Of a stretch of 64,000 bases of DNA, positions 36,487 through 47,539 are shown piece by piece. How positions within the stretch are numbered: position 1 is the stretch's first letter; each line of letters starts with the position of its first letter. The stretch lies in assembly GCA_002946415.1 (NCBI GenBank), contig NJPS01000059.1:248001-312000 (forward strand), read 5' to 3'. Position numbers and translations under genes: made by a program. The notes under the pieces are model-generated. The model did not search any database, was not told the DNA's origin, and saw only the letters and a program-made list of their open reading frames with translations. The DNA comes from Rutstroemia sp. NJR-2017a BVV2 (Eukaryota > Ascomycota > Leotiomycetes > Helotiales > Rutstroemiaceae).

Positions 36487-37526
36487 TCACACCCCATCCC
36501 TAACCAAATCCTCCTTGCGATACCCCCTTCCCTTCAAATACCCCGACAACCTCTTCCAATCAATACACACCCTCTTCACCTCCGGACTAACATTCATCTC
36601 GTGTTCGCTATTCCCCGACCAGTAGAAGGGGAGCGGTGCTAGATCTGGTTGGCAGATCATTGATGTGCGGAGAGCTTCGAGACAGTGGACTGTTTTTTGT
36701 AAGTAGAGGAACGGGATAAGAAGAAGAAAATGTGGTAGTAGAGAAATAGGATAAGAAGAAGGCGAAGAAAGTCTTACGATTATGCCTGTTATCCCGTTCA
36801 CGCGCCTCAGCCGTCCAATTGGGATAGTAGTGCGCAGTGAAGAAAGACTGGCGGAGACGTCTCTAGGGTGACTGGTTCAGCAACAAAATATATTCATCAA
36901 GATGTAGGAAACTTACTAGACAGTGCAGGTTATGATGAATGGTAAGAATCACCGCAAAATTATCGTCAGAGAGAAGTATACTCTTCTTGATACCCAGACG
37001 CGCCGCTTCCTCACGAGTGAGTCTTATGCCGTGGTTTCGATCCGCTGGAAGATATGAGTTAGGTTATTTTGCTTCTGTGAAGGCATGAAAATTTAGAACT
37101 TACGGTGGATAAGCTCGTTCCATGCGCGTTCGGATTCTGCGCTTGGGGAGCCTGTGTAGAGAGTGTTGTCCCATAGGTCGGGTGGGTCAGTCTTGATTTC
37201 GTAGCGGATGCCGTCGCGGAAGGGTGCTGGGGAGTGGTTAGTTGTGTCTTGGGTGAGGGGAAGATGGACATGCTGTATAAAGAAGGTGTGAGGCGTAGAC
37301 TATGGTTCGGATCGGATAAGAGCGGACTGTATTCAGATATCAATATTAAGACTATTCCAATGATGGTCAGCATCACAGCCATCCCGTAGATGAAACTAAT
37401 TGCGGTCCATGATTTTGGTTGTCTTGTTGGGTTTGGTCGAGGTAGCACACTTCTGCAATCTGGGCAGTGATGCGGTTCTTTTGAGGGAGGTAAGAAATTC
37501 CCCAACAAAGCTGTGTTTGAGTTCAT
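36487..37526 (-). CDS. UstYa-like (DUF3328) membrane oxidase
   Basis: A member of the fungal UstYa family, whose characterised members perform oxidative cyclisation or other oxidation in ribosomal cyclic peptides (ustiloxin, cyclochlorotine and relatives). My model is 37526-37301, 37226-37104, 37044-36917, 36862-36778 and 36689-36487, about 254 residues. One transmembrane helix (about residues 45-65, IYGMAVMLTIIGIVLILIS) follows a Cys-rich cytosolic end. The family hallmark, two HxxHC motifs, is complete: HHNLHCL is at the end of exon 3, and RHNLHCLEALR is created by the last splice. The block GSPSAESERAWNELIH is also typical. The first intron is uncertain: donor GTCTAC at 37300 or GTCCGC further upstream would both keep the frame. 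No peptide precursor or second UstY gene is adjacent, so its substrate is open. Confidence 0.87.
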
Positions 37527-39668
37527 TGCATATCCGGAGTACTTAAATGATAAATTGAATCCCCGATAGACGGATCAAATCTCATAGACAAACGTGGAAT
37601 TAAATATAGAACGAGGGATAACTATGCAGACCCCGCTGGTCTTTCATTTTTCATAAACGGTTACCTCCACTAGGAGATTAAGCACATGTCGACTAGACTA
37701 TACAGTTTCCGATGAGAAATAGACACATAAAGAGGATAAGTTGGGCGTAAATAGATACCCATGACGTAATATTTGGCTGCACAATCGTGCATTTGTGCCT
37801 GATGTTTCACAGATCCTGCAAATTGTAGATCTAGGGACTTCCCGAGATCTGAAGGGGCAGGGAATGAACATCTTCCGCTCGTGATCGTGTGGCTCTCACT
37901 TGAGAGAATCTCTGTGACAGATCAAGTCTTCCTACCTCTGCACACAATCTCCTCTTCTTGCTTCGTTGAAAATAATGAAACACAGCATTCTGGTGTTCTA
38001 CCGCAGTGAGGAAGAGATCAGGGTGTCAAATAGACTTGACTGAATGATATGACAATGGTTAGCATTCAGTTATCAATATTTCCTTCTGGCTTGCTCAAAG
38101 GGTACTTGTGGATATTGCAGAATCTGTCTTATACATGCATTATTGAAGCCTGTATTCTCGGAATCTATCAAACTTCTTTCTGCCGCAATTCCAGAAGCAC
38201 GGTTCCATCTTCGAAGGCAGAGTGTTATCTTTCGGGCTATAGATTTTTGGAGACATTCTGTATTGGTGAAACTGTAATTAGTACTTAGAAAGCCTTGAAA
38301 TGCAATATGAGGTGGCAAAGGCGCTGGTGCTAGTCATATTTGAGGATACAAATTGCTGTGCATGATCATGGATAAAACTGTCCAGTGCCTACGAAACAAC
38401 GTTTTCCTGGACACCATGCTGCATCCTGTGTGAGTTGAAGAAGTCGCCAATTAAGGGTCAGTGTTAACACTACCTTATAGAATGCGAAATATCAACGCCG
38501 TATTTTCTCTCATGCTTCGAGGACGACCTTGTGTCACACCAACTTACCGACTCCCGGCCCATCTCTCCTTGCCGCGTATCACCCACATCCACTCCATCAT
38601 CCTTCGATCTAGATAGCACATACCCAATAACAAAATCGATCCTTCCCGGCATGCGAATCAGCCAGTCGTTCCCAATGAATCCAAGCCATATACCAAACCG
38701 CCATATCTGAGCGCCAAAAGCCATCCACCAAACCAGCATTCAACATGGCCACAGCAAACATACATGCAAGCCCCATCCGTTGCGAGCTCTCCAATCCCGA
38801 AACGAGACAGCCTAGCTACCTCGTCAGCTGGCATTTGCAATCTCGAAGTCAAAGCACGATAAAAGAGATGTTGCACAAAGCCACTGGCGCGTTGGCGGAA
38901 GAAGTAGTACAACCGAGTGTATCGTATCACTTAGCTAGTGACTTTGACAGTTAGGCTCGAAGAAACCACAATACTGTATTTAGAAATGCCCAGATTTAAT
39001 CTGCACAAATTGAAGATGAGCTTAATAAAGTGCTGATGCGCCTCATCATAAAGAAGAACTCGGAGAGAAATGCTGGGCGAACGTCGTCGTCAAAACCTGC
39101 AATATGGCTCTCCCGCTCCCACAGGAAAAGCCTCCGATTTGTATACCCGCATACCATACCTAGTTCGCTAATGCACTACACGGTAACCCTAAAATGACCA
39201 CGAGAAAGACATGAATGTAAGTAGACAAGCAGACAGCCTCTCAAATTTACACTGAGTAATCTGGCCTCCTAGCTCGCATCCTGCGTGTCAATAGTTGAAA
39301 GATGGGAGGCAAAGTATTGGGATGGTTTCCGCTTACTATTCCTAAGGGACGGAAAGTGTCGTGTATATCCTGGTTCTGGGGATGCTGAAAAGATTATATA
39401 CTTTCTTTTCTTCGTATATTGTGGTTATGTGAATACTCGGATACACTTGTGATCGGTAACATCAGTCATTCATTCTCTCATACGATCTTTACTTTCCACG
39501 TTCTCCTCAATTGTACTCCTCTTTCTTCCTTCCTTCACCTTACTTTCTCAATTTCCCTCCCATTTCCCTCCCTCCTCCTTCTCCCTCCTCCTTCACCTTA
39601 CTTCCCACCTATCCCTCCCATTCCACTCCCTCCCCTCTCCCTCCCTCATCTCACCCCACCCCCCAAAA
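37527..39668. other. 2.1-kb intergenic region
   Basis: No gene is supported. Overlapping open frames on both strands at 38470-38950 have Trp/Gly-rich or Ser-rich translations without family resemblance, and I could not build a spliced gene from them. From 39500 the plus strand becomes strongly C/T-rich, which is typical of the pyrimidine-rich leader just before a highly used fungal start. Confidence 0.4.
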
Positions 39669-41188
39669 ATGGCCTCCCTCCAAATCCACGCCCCCCTCGC
39701 CCTCGCCGCAGCAGCAACCTTCATCCCGCTCTGTTCCGCCTCCGTCGCCCTCCGTATCTACGCGCGCAAAGTACGGAAATTTGAGCTTGCAGCTGACGAC
39801 TATTTGATCATGGGCGCCCTAGTCTTCGTTATCGGGATGGCCGTGACTGTCTTAGCTGGTATGAATAAGAACCGGGGCTTTGAGTTTAGAAGAGAAGAAA
39901 TCTAACGCTGAAGTAGAAGTCGGCACACATCAATTAGGATACCCCGCCCCCGCCCGATCCACCCAAACAGGCAGGCCCAACTCCAACATCGTAAGACATA
40001 ATCCCCTCTCCCCGTTCCTACCCTCTCCCCCTCCCCCCCCTTTCCCCTCCCCACTCACCCCTCTCCCCTCAGGCCTTCTACCCCGGCGAGCTCCTCCAAA
40101 CCCCCTCTCTCGGACTCATCAAACTCAGCGTAATCTTCTTCTACCGGCGCGTCTTCGACCGGCACGCCGCCCCCCGCTTCAACATCGTGACCTGGGTCGC
40201 CGCATGCACGATCGTTATCTGGACACTCGCGTTCTTCTTCTCCATCGTATTTATCTGCGGTACGGATTTCTCTGCGTATTGGGCTAGCACGATCATCGAG
40301 AAGGAAAATTGCACGGATACGTCGATGCTGCATAATGCGTTTGCCGTGTCGGATGTGGTGACTGATGTGCTGATTTTGAGTTTGCCGGTGCCGATGGTGA
40401 GTTACTTTTTGGGGTGAAAAAGGGGAAGGGAGAGGGATTACTGATGGACGGGGTTGATAGATTTTCCGGCTGCATCTTACGTTTGAGAGGAAAGTTGGGA
40501 TTCTGGCGGTTTTTGGACTGGGTGCTCTGTGAGTTGTCTACTTCCAGGATGGGGGATGTGTCTGCGCTATGTCAAACTAACTTGCAAAAAGTACAATTGC
40601 CGCGTCGATAGTCAGGATGGTCGTCTTTATCCAAGCTACTGCAGGTATTTAACCCCCCCTTCATGGTTAAATTCTGCTGACACCTAACAGTAAACTATGA
40701 TCCTCACGCCGATTTCGAATGTAAGTCATTCTTTCTCTTCTCCCTCCCCTCCTCTCCCCCCTCCCCTATCCACTCCCTCGTCCCCTCCCCCATCCACAAC
40801 TAACGCCCCACCCCCAGTTCTCTGCACAACCGGCCTCTACTTCTCCCTCCTCGAATGCGCGCTCGGCTTGCTAGCCGCCTGTCTCCCCGCGCAATACGGG
40901 CTCCTCAGCACCCAAGGCGTACAATCGTTGATCGGCAGCGTGCGGTCCGCAATCTCGTTGCGTTCGTACGGGAGCGCTACAAACCAGGCTGCGCAGCTCG
41001 GTGTGGAGGAGGGACATGGAACAGGGAAGGGAAACGGGAAAGATCTTGTAAAAGGAGATGTGGGCACATATGCAGAGGGAGAGACGCGAAGGAGTTTGAG
41101 TTCGGAAGTAGATGTTGAGTTGGGGGTGGAGAGGCAAGAGGGGATAGTGGTGACGAATAGTTTTGAGGCGAAGGAGGGGAACGCGTGA
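39669..41188 (+). CDS. Second PTH11-like / rhodopsin-domain integral membrane protein
   Basis: Same general family as the gene at 10.3 kb but clearly divergent in sequence. Seven exons, 39669-39858, 39917-39990, 40073-40396, 40461-40528, 40592-40644, 40691-40720 and 40818-41188, encode 369 residues with all phases consistent. Visible helices and hallmarks: LALAAAATFIPLCSASVALRIYARK, DDYLIMGALVFVIGMAV, the conserved FYPGELLQTPSLGLIKLSVIFFYRRV, IVTWVAACTIVIWTLAFFF, AFAVSDVVTDVLILSLPVPM, KVGILAVFGLGAL and TTGLYFSLLECALGLLAACLP. The C-terminal 100 residues are cytosolic and charged. Compared with the 10.3-kb gene, the intron pattern is different, so they are old paralogues and not a recent duplication. 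Function is unknown; sensing or a structural membrane role is possible. Confidence 0.86.
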
Positions 41189-41394
41189 AGAGTGGGAGCT
41201 GCACTGCATGTAGACTGCATTTTGTGCGAAGAGTGTATGATGTATCAAGAAATGTATCAACATGATTAGATCGCAGTCGACAGACTGGACTATTTTCACA
41301 ACAGTCCAAATAGACATCAAGATTAGAGAGAAGAAATCCATTTTTAAGCAAACAAGTCTATGAGCTGAAACACCGCGCAAAGTAAAGCTAAGAT

Positions 41395-42648
41395 TTATTT
41401 CCCTTTTCCTTTTTTCCTTCCACCCACAGGTTTTCTAGACACTGACCGCACCGGTTCAGGTTCGCGACCATCGGCAAGTACTTGCACACCATGTCCTAGC
41501 CCATCGCTCGAATAAGATTCTTCTTCGCTGCTGTCCGCTATTTCTATGACTTCGACGCCGGCTCGAGTGGATGTTCGATACCTAAGTGATGGATTCAAGG
41601 GGGCTCTGGGTGCACCGGGATACACCTGTGGAGGACTGCGTCGAATGGATGCATAGGAAACGTCGGCCGGCCCAGACTGGTTACGTCGACCTGTAGATGA
41701 TGACATGTATTGAGAGGCACTTGGTAAGAGCTGATCAGTAGTAACCTGGTAATCAAAGGGATCAGCAACACGATACGAGGAATGAAGAGAAGTCCGTCTG
41801 TCGGGAGTTGACCAGCCCTCATCTTCCGGGAGAGGACGACGGGGACTGTTGCTACTGGAATCTGGCCTCATGCCGTCAGAGAAATGTCGACTCGTACCTG
41901 GTGGTGTATCACGTGGTTGTTTGGTTGTGGAACGTGATCGGGATGATTGTCTTGTCGATGGAGGGTAATGGCCAATGGGAGTGTATGTCGGCCCATCTGG
42001 TCCAGGGGCAATGATGCCTGGTCCCCCACGAGTATCTCTGGACGAGCTTTCGTCAGATCTTCGCTTTGACCTTTTCTTCTTGGGATCTAGCTGAGGTTCG
42101 ACTAGCGAAGCAATGTTGACTGTTTTCCGGTCGCTTTGTCGTTTATTTTCGCCGCTTTTCCTGCTACTGGAACTGCTTCCTTTCTTGGCTTTGGAGGCGG
42201 CAGCTTCTTGCATGCGTTTTCGTCGTCGTTCTAAGGCATCTAGCTCCTCTTGGTTGAGCTTCACCTCCTCTTTTCCTTTCTCTTGGGCACGTCGAATACG
42301 AGCAAGAGCTGCTTGCACAAGCACTTCCTCTTTATCGCGTACTGACAACTGTTGGTCGTCCTCATCTATGTATTCTGAATCTCCAGAGTCGTCCTCCGAC
42401 GATCTCTCCGCGTCGTTGTAAGAATAGCCTCGCCTAGGCTTCGTAGAAGTAGTCAAACTCATATCGACACCAGTAAAATGAAGAGGATCGCTAGCAAATC
42501 GTTTATCGCTCAAGGTCAACCTAGCGCCTTGTGTATCATCCTCACTGTCAAGCTCCTGCACTCGCGGCCGTTGCCAACCACCTTCGTCCTGCTCCCACTG
42601 CCTCCTCCTGCTTCCCTTCGCCCCTGATGGTCTTCCCCATTGGGGCAT
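41395..42648 (-). CDS. Basic low-complexity protein of unknown function (417 aa)
   Basis: A single-exon frame from ATG at 42648 that I do not recognise. After a hydrophilic start (MPQWGRPSGAKGSRRRQWEQ) comes an acidic stretch (RSSEDDSGDSEYIDEDDQQ), then a probable coiled coil or long helix of about 45 residues (EEVLVQAALARIRRAQEKGKEE...LDALERRRKRMQEAA). A lysine-rich segment, DPKKKRSKRRSDE, looks like a nuclear localisation signal. The rest is Ser/Pro/Arg-rich and disordered, with the acidic patch EIADSSEEESYSSD and a basic end GGRKKGKGK. A nuclear or chromatin-linked role fits the composition but is inference. It is tail-to-tail with the 7-TM gene and lies 26 bases downstream of the PRA1 stop on the same strand, so the two transcripts must be very close. 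Confidence 0.72.
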   Translation of the reverse strand: MPQWGRPSGAKGSRRRQWEQDEGGWQRPRVQELDSEDDTQGARLTLSDKRFASDPLHFTGVDMSLTTSTKPRRGYSYNDAERSSEDDSGDSEYIDEDDQQLSVRDKEEVLVQAALARIRRAQEKGKEEVKLNQEELDALERRRKRMQEAAASKAKKGSSSSSRKSGENKRQSDRKTVNIASLVEPQLDPKKKRSKRRSDESSSRDTRGGPGIIAPGPDGPTYTPIGHYPPSTRQSSRSRSTTKQPRDTPPGTSRHFSDGMRPDSSSNSPRRPLPEDEGWSTPDRRTSLHSSYRVADPFDYQVTTDQLLPSASQYMSSSTGRRNQSGPADVSYASIRRSPPQVYPGAPRAPLNPSLRYRTSTRAGVEVIEIADSSEEESYSSDGLGHGVQVLADGREPEPVRSVSRKPVGGRKKGKGK

Positions 42649-42674
42649 AGATGTGGGAGATCGCGGCCGACCAC

Positions 42675-43205
42675 CTAGACCGCCTCCCCGGAAAAAGCCT
42701 CATCGATTGGTTTATCCATGAATGAGGCGTGTCCAATGATGCTGACTCCGCTTGCACCGATGAGCCAGAGGACAGTTCCAATGAGATTTGCGAAGAATAC
42801 CATAGGAAGTGCTATCACCAATATGCCCGTGTATAGTTGAGATGTCGTGGCATGAATACCGGCGATGTCAAGGTCTCGTCCTTCGAGCTTTCCAATCCCC
42901 CAAAGTCCACCCACAACAAAGAAGATGAGGAAGAGAAGTGTTAAGTTGGTGAGCAAGCTGTAGATACTTAGCATGAAGAAGAGGACAACATAGTTGCTGG
43001 AAAAGTATCCAAGGTTGTAGTTGACTCTTGATTGAACCTCGCCGAAGTGTGCAGGTTTAGAGAGGCGCTTGAAGTCGAAGAACTCGGCGACGGGCTTGAG
43101 GTTTGCAAATCTCGTCGACAGAGATTGTGATCGCATACCCGAGAACCTCTCAGACAGATTGAGACGGGACGTCAGGATGTCAATAGGAATGCTAATTCCC
43201 GACAT
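42675..43205 (-). CDS. YIP3: PRA1/Yip3-family Rab acceptor
   Basis: A small ER/Golgi membrane protein that binds prenylated Rab GTPases and helps their membrane delivery. A single exon of 176 residues fits the family. The cytosolic N-terminus (FDFKRLSKPAHFGEVQSRVNYNLGYFSSNY) holds the family signature R-x(4)-N-x-x-Y-F. It is followed by two long hydrophobic hairpins: YVVLFFMLSIYSLLTNLTLLFLIFFVVGGLW written as segments near residues 72-102, and TGILVIALPMVF plus LIGTVLWLIGASG further on. The C-terminus ends ASFMDKPIDEAFSGEAV. The gene is divergent from the ER J-protein gene, 1.3 kb away. Yeast YIP3 is the nearest named relative I know. Confidence 0.9.
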   Translation of the reverse strand: MSGISIPIDILTSRLNLSERFSGMRSQSLSTRFANLKPVAEFFDFKRLSKPAHFGEVQSRVNYNLGYFSSNYVVLFFMLSIYSLLTNLTLLFLIFFVVGGLWGIGKLEGRDLDIAGIHATTSQLYTGILVIALPMVFFANLIGTVLWLIGASGVSIIGHASFMDKPIDEAFSGEAV

Positions 43206-44537
43206 TTTGATTTATGATTTGGAAATGGTAGAATAGAGAATGTATATTTTAGTTATAGATGTATGACTCGAGCCGTGGTCGTCGAGGAGACTAAGATGGA
43301 TCGTAAAAATTCGAGTCTGAAATCTTCTTCGTGAATTCAAGGTGTTCGACGAAGAGGAAGGATCGAGGGAGTTGAGGTTTCTTTTTTGTTGGTTGGAGTC
43401 TTTTAAATTTTTGAGTTCTGAGATCTGTCAAGAAACACTGAAGGCAGCAAGAAAAGGTTCACGAATCAGCGTTTGTATCCAGCCAATGGAACAAGCGTAT
43501 GGCCGAAGCACTTACGAATCGGATTGCGTATGGGGCGGTGAGCTCAGATACGAGATGAAATATCTGTCGTGGAATCGGAATTGTTTGCAGGAAAGCGAAC
43601 AAGATGGAGATTTTGTTAATTTGTCCCCTGAGCGAACTGGCGGCCCCCTTGCCTGTCGCGTTTTCACGTTCACGCTCGCCCCTGTTGTATGAAATGGCGG
43701 TCCGGGCTTTTCAGCCAAGGATTGTCAGGAATTAGAAGCTCATGCGGCTTCTCGAAGATATCCTCCGCCTCTTCTCCCAGAGAAGACGACGATGGTACGG
43801 TCTGCTCCTTTTTCAAAACGAGAAGCAGAAAGGAACGGTGGAAGAAGAAGAAGAGTGTTTTCTCGACTCAAACGAGTGGGAAATAGCGCAGCCTTTATAT
43901 TGGTGAGGTTCCAAGGTTTTCGAATGACGGACAACGGACACAACTAGAGCAAGCATACAAGCATAGAGAAACCATGTAAGAATGGGCATCGAAGATGTAA
44001 CTTACTGTGTGTGTAAAGGAATATGCAAAAAGCGTGGCATGCATTGAGCTACCCTCGAGCTATCCACGCTATCCACTTGTCCAAGCAGCCCGTTCCTGCT
44101 CATCAGTGCGTGCACGCCAGACAAATCAGGCACCTCGGGCATCTCAGGCATTTATGGCCGTCTCACCCAAAAGATCTGTCCATTCGACCCAATCAGAGCG
44201 TTGCGTGTGATTCGGCGAGATATTCCAGCCTATCAAATCGAGCAGAGACTGCTTCAAATACACTCCCTGAGGACGAATCATCTTTCTGACGGTGTGTTGT
44301 GTGCATTAGCCCATGTTGACGGACACCGCAATTCCATCTCTGCCATTCTGAGCCCTCCACGCGAAAAAAGAAGGATCAGGCCAGGTAAGGCAAGTGGCAA
44401 GGCTACTTTATCTACGAGCGAGGGACGAGGGGACAAGGGCACGAGGGAGCGAGCTCAAAAATATTATTTGAGAACAGAGCGAAAAGACACATCATCCACT
44501 GTGTGCCTTTCTCTCTCCCACAACCACCATCGACAAA
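43206..44537. other. Divergent intergenic region between PRA1 and ER J-protein genes
   Basis: No gene supported in 1.3 kb. Open frames at 43342-43692 and 44201-44611 lack features, and the latter overlaps the J-protein start in another frame. Both promoters should be here. Confidence 0.4.
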
Positions 44538-45916
44538 ATGAGGGTGTCCTATGCTATTGGTATTTTGGCTTGCTTTATTGCGGTAGTTGCAGCATGGAGC
44601 AAAGAAGGTAAGTTGATCGATCAATCCCAATCCACCAATCTTTCTACCGTCAGGCTTCTGCCCTGCCCCTTCCCTTCGGCCCTGTCCGTACCATCTCGAT
44701 GAGAGCTAATTCCCTCCTGATTCACAGACCAGGAAATCTTTCGATTGCGCGATGAGGTTGCTGCCTCTGAAGGTCCTGACGTTACGTTCTACGACTTCCT
44801 CGACATCACACCGTCTGCGAACCAGGAAGACATAAATAAAGCATACCGCAAGAAGTCCCGTACTCTTCATCCGGACAAAGTCAAGCAGCAATTTATTGCA
44901 GAGAAATCTACAGGAAAATCGGGAAAAGCAAAGTCGGGAAAGAACAAGAAACCCGGTGTCCATGTTTCCAAGGGCCCTTCGCAAGCAGAAATCAAAGCCC
45001 ACGGAAAGGCTGCCAGTGATCGATTCGCACGACTTGGATTGGTGACAAACATTCTCCGTGGAGAAGGTCGTGAGCGCTACGATCACTTCTTGAGAAATGG
45101 TTTCCCCAAGTGGAAGGGTACTGGATACTACTATGCTCGATTCAGGCCAGGTCTTGGATCTGTTTTGGTTGGCCTGTTCGTGTTCATCGGAGGTGCTGGA
45201 CATTACCTCGCACTTTATCTAAGCTGGAAGAGACAGCGCGATTTCGTTGAACGGTACATCACATTTGCAAGAAATGCTGCTTGGGGTGGGAATCTCAACG
45301 TGCCAGGACTGGATGGAACCTCTACTCCCACCACCGACAATGACGATGCCGATCCCATGGCTCAACCAATGAACCGAAGACTGAGAAGGATGCAAGAGAA
45401 GGATGCGAAGAAGGACAAATCGGATAAGAAGGCCAAAAAGGCCATGGCATCGCCGGCTGGAACTCCTACAACGGTGACCGGACCAAAGAAAAGAGTTGTC
45501 GCCGAAAATGGTAAAGTTCTCATTGTCGACTCCGCCGGCAATGTGTACTTGGAACAGGCCGATGAAGATGGTAAAATGCATGAATTTCTGCTTGATGTAA
45601 GTCTTTCCCTGTATACCTGGGTATCTTGTTTGAGAACAAAGCTAATGGTCATCTCCAGCTCGATGAGCTCCCCGCTCCTACTATCAAGGATACTGCCCTG
45701 GTTCGCTTCCCAAAATGGACTTTCAACCGCGCTGTTGGTCGTTTCTTGAACAAACCCTCAACAGAACAAGAGCATGAAGAAGTTGAGGAGGAGGAAGCTG
45801 CGTCAGTCTCTAGCAGCTCCGGTGCAGACGACTTCGAGGTCCTTGAGAAAGTCAAGACCACCGCGACAAACGGCAACGGCAAAGCAACAAGAAGAAACAA
45901 GAAGAATGGTAGATGA
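44538..45916 (+). CDS. ERJ5: ER-membrane J-domain protein (Erj5-like)
   Basis: A type III Hsp40 that would recruit the ER Hsp70 (Kar2) for folding. Three exons, 44538-44607, 44728-45596 and 45659-45916, encode 398 residues. The first 20 residues (MRVSYAIGILACFIAVVAAW) are a signal sequence split from the rest by intron 1. The J-domain follows at about 40-130, with DVTFYDFLDITPSANQEDINKAYRKKSRTLHPDKV containing the essential HPD; it is stretched by a Lys/Gly-rich loop of about 35 residues (KSTGKSGKAKSGKNKK) before the last helices. One membrane helix (SVLVGLFVFIGGAGHYLALYL) places the J-domain in the lumen and the charged C-terminal half in the cytosol. Intron 2 joins HEFLLD to LDELPAP. Yeast Erj5 has the same layout. 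No break is visible. Confidence 0.9.
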
Positions 45917-47539
45917 AAAAGGATGTGCTTGGAAAGCGTTTGTAAGATGATTATTGTAGCTTAGATAAAAGTACAGATTTGTTTTTCCAACCCATTGATT
46001 GGGGTGATTGAGTTAAGTGTCCAGTCCTGGGCTTCACAAGGAGATACATAAGCGGTCTGCAATGAATGTATTTCATTCAAATCCAACATTTTCAACAATC
46101 AGTGTCTTCTCCATTTGTTTCTTTCTTCCTCCATTTCCATTTTGGTCAATACCCACGGACCGTACCGGAATTCTATCATTGCCATCGATATAATGGTGGC
46201 TGGAATATCTAGTGATACCCGAACTTTTCCGGAAAAGGTTTTCATCCTCGGGTGAGCTCATCGAAGATCAACATAACATAATATCCATCCAATACAGCAA
46301 GAGAAAATTTGCGGTCATCCGAAAGTATCGTGTGTAGATTCCGAGTTCCTAGCTGAAAGAAAACCGCGGTGTGCGTACGGCAGAGTTTCTACAGGAATCG
46401 GTTGATATTCACTCCGCCATTTACCCCTCGTTCATTTCGATTCAGAAGCTTAATCCGTATTCACTAGCCCATCACTTATTTGTGATTTGCCAGACTCTAT
46501 GGCTTGAAATCCAAGTCGCTTTCTTCCTTGTCTTCACGGTTATTACGTGGAGCAGATGCTATTCATGATTCGTCTTCTCATATTTTCATTCTCGCCCTGC
46601 TGCATATCCATCCTGAGGACTGTTTTCCTTCAAGCACCATCTCTATGTTTCTCTTCCTATTGGAAAGCTTCTAAAACGCGCAAATTTTTAAAGGAAAATT
46701 AAGAATTTACACCTCATGGTATCATGTCCATGTTTTTCACTACAAAAGAAAAGCCTAGTGCATAACAATTCACTTTTCAATCACTGTAGCTTTTTTTCCT
46801 CCCGAGATTCTAGCGCCGACAAGACCGCGCTAACCTTTTGTTGTGCCAACAAGCGAGTTCGAAAGGGGTACTCAATACAACCCGAATATGGTGCTCAATA
46901 GCCAATTTTCCTTTTGTCGCATCTATAATTACTCTAACCAAGTGGATCAAATCTTTGAAACTTCTAGACTAATTTCGAAAGATTCTTTTAATCCGGTAGA
47001 ATGTTCTTGATCTGCAGACACCAATTCTTTGAAGAGTTTTCGACGAGATCTACTTCACTCCTTCACTGATCATATGAGAACCAATCATTGCATCTCAAGT
47101 ACTCAAATTTTCAAAGGCCCGATATAACTCGTGACTCTCAGCCGATCTTTGCATAGTATCTGTAGCTGGCCTACATGCACATCTCCATCCGAACCTCTTT
47201 ATTCGATGTCTATGATAGTGTCCATTTCCTACATTCTGCACCTAATCGGGAACTCCCATCTCCCTAAGACCGAGTCCTCGAACCAAGAGACTCCCTACTC
47301 AAAAGATTCCTTTCATCTCCCAGACAATGGCCTCCCGGCCCTCATGATCTGCCCCTCTGGACAACGAGATGAGGAAACTCTATATATCGCGTCATACTGT
47401 TTGAAATTTTCACCTACACCCTATACCCATTCTTCTATTATACCTTCAAATCACACCATTCATTTCCCCGATTACAACGATTAGGGGCACTACTACTACT
47501 ACTACTTACAAACCAAAACAACAACCCACTTCCTTCACC
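45917..47539. other. 1.6-kb region upstream of the pheromone precursor gene
   Basis: No gene supported. It should contain the Erj5-like terminator and the pheromone gene's regulatory region. A TATATAT box at 47391 and a CTA trinucleotide tract at about 47488-47507 precede the ATG. Confidence 0.45.
47391..47397 (+). promoter_or_regulatory. TATA-like box of the pheromone precursor gene
   Basis: TATATAT lies 143 bases upstream of the ATG at 47540, followed by C/A-rich leader with CTACTACTACTA just before a CACC-ATG context. Only sequence resemblance supports it. Confidence 0.4.

Noticed and set aside
38470..38950. Overlapping open frames with Trp/Gly-rich translations
   Set aside because: No coherent spliced gene or family motif could be built on either strand.
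10304..41188. The two rhodopsin-domain genes as a recent tandem duplication
   Set aside because: They are 28 kb apart, differ in exon structure and share only family-level motifs.
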